Positions 23,542 through 25,474 of a stretch of 25,474 nt of DNA are shown in pieces. The notes beneath the pieces were generated by a model, which was not told where the DNA came from, made no database searches, and was given only the letters and a program-made list of their open reading frames with translations. Where the stretch lies: NCBI GenBank assembly GCA_027622355.1, contig JAQBZT010000007.1, forward strand, positions 1-25,474, in the 5' to 3' direction. The translations under genes and the position numbers were made by a program. This stretch comes from a bacterium. Its GTDB lineage: Bacteria > UBA8248. Position 1 is the first letter of the stretch. Each line of letters starts with the position of its first letter.

Positions 23542-24513
23542 ATGAAACGGACAATTTATGCCATCTTGGCTGCGGCCCTCGCCCTCATCGTGGTGGCGGC
23601 AGTGGCCGAGGCACAGCAGAAGGTCCTGCTTGGGACGTCTCATCCCGGGGGCGCCACCTTCGAGATCGGAACGGCCATGAGCAAGGTGATCACCGACAAC
23701 TCAGGGGGCAAATACGATGTGTCCGCCAGCATCACAGGCGGCTCCTCGGCCAACGTCCGCGTCCTCCAGAAGAAGGACGCCATGGGCCCGTTCCGCTTGG
23801 CGATGGCGACAAGCCCGGCTGTCTACTGGGGCCAGAACGGTATCACCCCCTTCCGCAAGAAACAGGACGTGCTGGCCCTCGTGGCGCTCTATCCGCTCAC
23901 GACCGTCTACGCGACCCCGAAGTCTTCGGGCATCATGAAATGGGGCGACCTCGGCGGCAAGCGTTTCGTGGTCGGTGCCAAGGGCGGTTCGATCTACATC
24001 GTGACCCAGAACGCGCTTCGCCACAGCGGTCTGTTCAAAAAGGCGAAAAAGGAATTCTTTTCCAATCCCCAGAACGCGGCGGCGCTCAAAGACAAGCGGG
24101 TGGACGCAGGCTTCTTCATGCTGAATGCCAATGTGCCCGCCCCCGTTTACATGGATCTCGCCCGCACCCAGCAAGGGCAGCTCAACTTCTTCGGACCCGA
24201 CGAGGCGACCATCAAGAAGCTCGAGAAGAGCGACCCCGGCGTGGTGCGCGACGTGGTTCCAGCCGGCTCCATCCCGGGGTGGGACAAGGATCTCGTGAGC
24301 TGGGGGCAAATGTGGACCCTCATGTCGAGTAGCCAGATGTCCAACGCCGTCGCCTACGAAATAGTGAAGCTGCTTATGGAGAACCACCAGCAGATCCAGA
24401 AGTACCACCCGATTGGCAAGGTGATTAAGCCGGAGAACGCCATGAAGGGCCTGTCGAAGATCAAGCTCCATCCCGGCGCGGTGCGCTACTGGAAAGAAAA
24501 GGGCAAGATGTAG
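23542..24513 (+). CDS. TAXI-family TRAP transporter solute-binding protein
   Basis: 323-residue secreted binding protein. The signal peptide is MKRTIYAILAAALALIVVAAV with cleavage near AEA-QQ. The mature part begins VLLGTSHPGGATFEIGTAMSKVI, followed by family sequence ANVRVLQKKDA, LVALYPLTTVYATPKSSGI, DLGGKRFVVGAKGGSIYIV and AGFFMLNANVPAP. This is the TAXI type (TRAP-associated extracytoplasmic), which pairs with fused permeases such as the one encoded divergently. ATG 23542 was chosen because AAGGGG lies 8 nt before it and the signal peptide starts there. The ligand is unknown; family members have been linked to glutamate or other carboxylates. Confidence 0.92.
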   Translation: MKRTIYAILAAALALIVVAAVAEAQQKVLLGTSHPGGATFEIGTAMSKVITDNSGGKYDVSASITGGSSANVRVLQKKDAMGPFRLAMATSPAVYWGQNGITPFRKKQDVLALVALYPLTTVYATPKSSGIMKWGDLGGKRFVVGAKGGSIYIVTQNALRHSGLFKKAKKEFFSNPQNAAALKDKRVDAGFFMLNANVPAPVYMDLARTQQGQLNFFGPDEATIKKLEKSDPGVVRDVVPAGSIPGWDKDLVSWGQMWTLMSSSQMSNAVAYEIVKLLMENHQQIQKYHPIGKVIKPENAMKGLSKIKLHPGAVRYWKEKGKM

Positions 24514-24514
24514 C

Positions 24515-24534
24515 CTCCTCCCGGACGGGAGGAG
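24515..24534 (+). terminator. Hairpin directly after the TAXI binding-protein gene
   Basis: CTCCTCCCG (24515-24523) pairs perfectly with CGGGAGGAG (24526-24534), starting two bases after the stop codon. The following CATGGTTTC has only a short T run. It is probably a terminator or 3'-end protecting hairpin for the plus-strand gene. Confidence 0.55.
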
Positions 24535-24542
24535 CATGGTTT

Positions 24543-24584
24543 CTGGCCGGCGGCGGCGCGCCCAGACGGGCGCCCGCCGGCCAG
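24543..24584 (+). terminator. Second, very strong GC hairpin after the TAXI gene
   Basis: CTGGCCGGCGG (24543-24553) pairs with CCGCCGGCCAG (24574-24584). An inner GCGCCC/GGGCGC stem closes an AGAC loop. It lies 9 bases after the first hairpin and lacks a T run. It ends just before the IS left-end relic, so it may be a tandem terminator or 3' stabiliser. Confidence 0.45.
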
Positions 24585-24587
24585 CCG

Positions 24588-24660
24588 GTCTGTGGCGAAC
24601 CAATAGTTTTGTCCTGAATCAGAGTTCTTTCTCACTTTGCTCCCAGGTGACAATCCTCCA
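24588..24660 (+). mobile_element. Relic of IS left end (copy E)
   Basis: GTCTGTGGCGAACCAATAGTTTTGTCCTGAATCAGAG followed by CTTTCTCACTTTGCTCCCAGG resembles the left end and adjoining sequence of copy B (GTGTGCATGGCGAATT ... GCCTTTCGTCGCCCTGCTCCCCAGG), with many changes. No matching right end is nearby. Confidence 0.45.
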
Positions 24661-24781
24661 AGCTCCTCGCTATGAAGAACTGTACTGATCCATCGAAACT
24701 TCACATTCAATTTTGACGCAGACCGGATGGCAAAAAACCGGCAATGGCGATTGATTCAATCCCGCGAGCCAGTGCGGCGGC

Positions 24782-25132
24782 GATGTAGTCTGGGAATTCA
24801 TGAGGATGGAGAATCGATCCCGGAAACAAATCCGGCGCGGTGCCCTTACAAAAAAAAGTACGCTGAATGTTCTGTAAAAAGGCCTCGGGATCCTGCCGCT
24901 GGAAATGGATCAAACCATCGAATCAAGATCTGCGGACGGTGAAATCGCCTCCCATCTCAATATCGGCATTACGTCTCCGGTCATGTTCGTGAAAACATAT
25001 GTTTGGGGAAAGAACCACACCTCCTTGGAATATTCCCAACTCCCTTATCGGGGTGACCGTTTCAAGTACAATGTAAAGCGGATTCTGGAGGAAAATAAAA
25101 TTTTTCTTGGCGGTGGGTGCAGCCTGCCGTAA
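24782..25132 (+). pseudogene. Relic of a GntR-family regulator (UTRA ligand-binding domain)
   Basis: The clear part, 24905-25132, reads MDQTIESRSADGEIASHLNIG, SPVMFVKTYVWG, LEYSQLPYRGDRFKYNVKRI, which is the end of a UTRA domain with its conserved YRGDRY-like motif. The same frame upstream (DVVWEFMRMENRSRKQIRRG) looks like earlier UTRA sequence but is cut by TAA at 24875-24877. No winged-helix DNA-binding domain is visible. It is therefore a 5'-truncated pseudogene lying between two IS relics. What it once regulated is unknown; the TAXI-TRAP genes are the nearest transport genes. Confidence 0.6.
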
Positions 25133-25203
25133 ATTCCACCCCGAAAACATTTTTCATAATCCCCAGAGGCGAGACATTTCAACCAAAACGACATAAATTA
25201 GAC

Positions 25204-25449
25204 GTGTAGGGCCAAATCGTCTATCGGCGCAAAAGAGAATTTCGTGTGCGGTCTTTGAAATGGTTCTTTCTTTTTTTCTCGCTGCACTCCTGGTGGGCAC
25301 AGTCGGCTGCGAACTCTTCTCTGCCGATTTCCCGCCCCTTTACCGAGCGACTTGTCGGCATCATCCGGAGGGAATTTCTGAACCAGACTCTTTTGGGGAA
25401 CAAACGTGATCTGAAAGAGAAGCTGGAGGATTTTAAGGGGCACCTCTAA
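25204..25449 (+). mobile_element. Transposase relic of the same IS family (copy F), truncated near the window end
   Basis: The plus strand keeps ERLVGIIRREFLNQTLLGNKRDLKEKLEDF, matching GRFIGTTRRKYMDQIFFWKKRNPEEKMGDF of copy B, then ends at TAA 25447-25449. Upstream, CTTTCTTTTTTTCTCGCTGC parallels copy B's sequence after its left end. A degenerate left end may lie near 25204 (GTGTAGGGCCAAATCG). The rest of the element may lie beyond the window. Confidence 0.6.
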
Positions 25450-25474
25450 AAACCTCCCCTATTTTATCTCTGAT

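Noticed and set aside
24707..24913. Minus-strand open frame opposite the UTRA relic
   Set aside because: No family signal, and the plus strand reads as degraded regulator sequence.
1..25474. CRISPR arrays, tRNA or rRNA genes, origin sequences
   Set aside because: No regularly spaced direct repeats, cloverleaf sequence or rRNA signature was seen on either strand.

Overview
The window reads as an accessory-type chromosomal mosaic of a Gram-negative-like bacterium. Evidence is the secreted binding proteins for two ABC importers and one TRAP importer, a secreted di-heme c-type peroxidase, and a membrane-anchored DsbA-like oxidoreductase. No rRNA, tRNA or housekeeping gene fixes the taxon. The mix of Liv transport, acyl-CoA dehydrogenase, amidohydrolase, TAXI-TRAP and probable selenocysteine use would suit a metabolically versatile uncultured lineage (for example Desulfobacterota or Tectomicrobia-like), but that is a guess. 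Base composition shifts between blocks: the TRAP block is clearly GC-richer than the dsbA end.

Layout from left to right. (1) 82-1232, plus strand: a thiol-redox pair. The first gene is DsbA-like and has a single in-frame TGA exactly where the first active-site Cys should be, giving UxxC. A compact SECIS-like hairpin follows it, so it is probably an unannotated selenoprotein. The second gene is a MauE/DoxX-like membrane protein whose frame breaks at a run of eight T. (2) 1236-1507: a decayed IS copy with both terminal repeats. (3) 1628-7698, minus strand: a branched-chain amino-acid-type ABC importer in the order livH-livM-binding protein-livG-livF, followed by an acyl-CoA dehydrogenase. (4) 7917-9056, minus: a lone MetE C-terminal-domain-like zinc protein. 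(5) 14623 down to 9260, minus: a CadC/SmtB metal-sensor gene with a clear palindromic operator, then a large di-heme cytochrome c peroxidase, phnD-phnC-phnE-type importer genes and a broken SulP permease fragment. (6) 14747-15113: another decayed IS copy. (7) 19380 down to 15172, minus: an amidohydrolase, a zinc alcohol dehydrogenase and the two E1 subunits of a 2-oxoacid/acetoin-type dehydrogenase. (8) 19746-19848: a miniature derivative of the same IS. (9) 19882-23220 minus and 23542-24513 plus: a very large fused TAXI-TRAP permease divergent from its binding protein. (10) 24588 to the end: IS left-end relics, a GntR/UTRA regulator relic and a truncated transposase relic.

The strongest observations are the probable Sec-DsbA with a MauE-like partner, the CadC-controlled peroxidase/PhnDCE cluster with its operator, the recurrence of one decayed IS family at most module borders, and the TRAP permease with about 260 extra residues of membrane segments inserted in its DctM domain.
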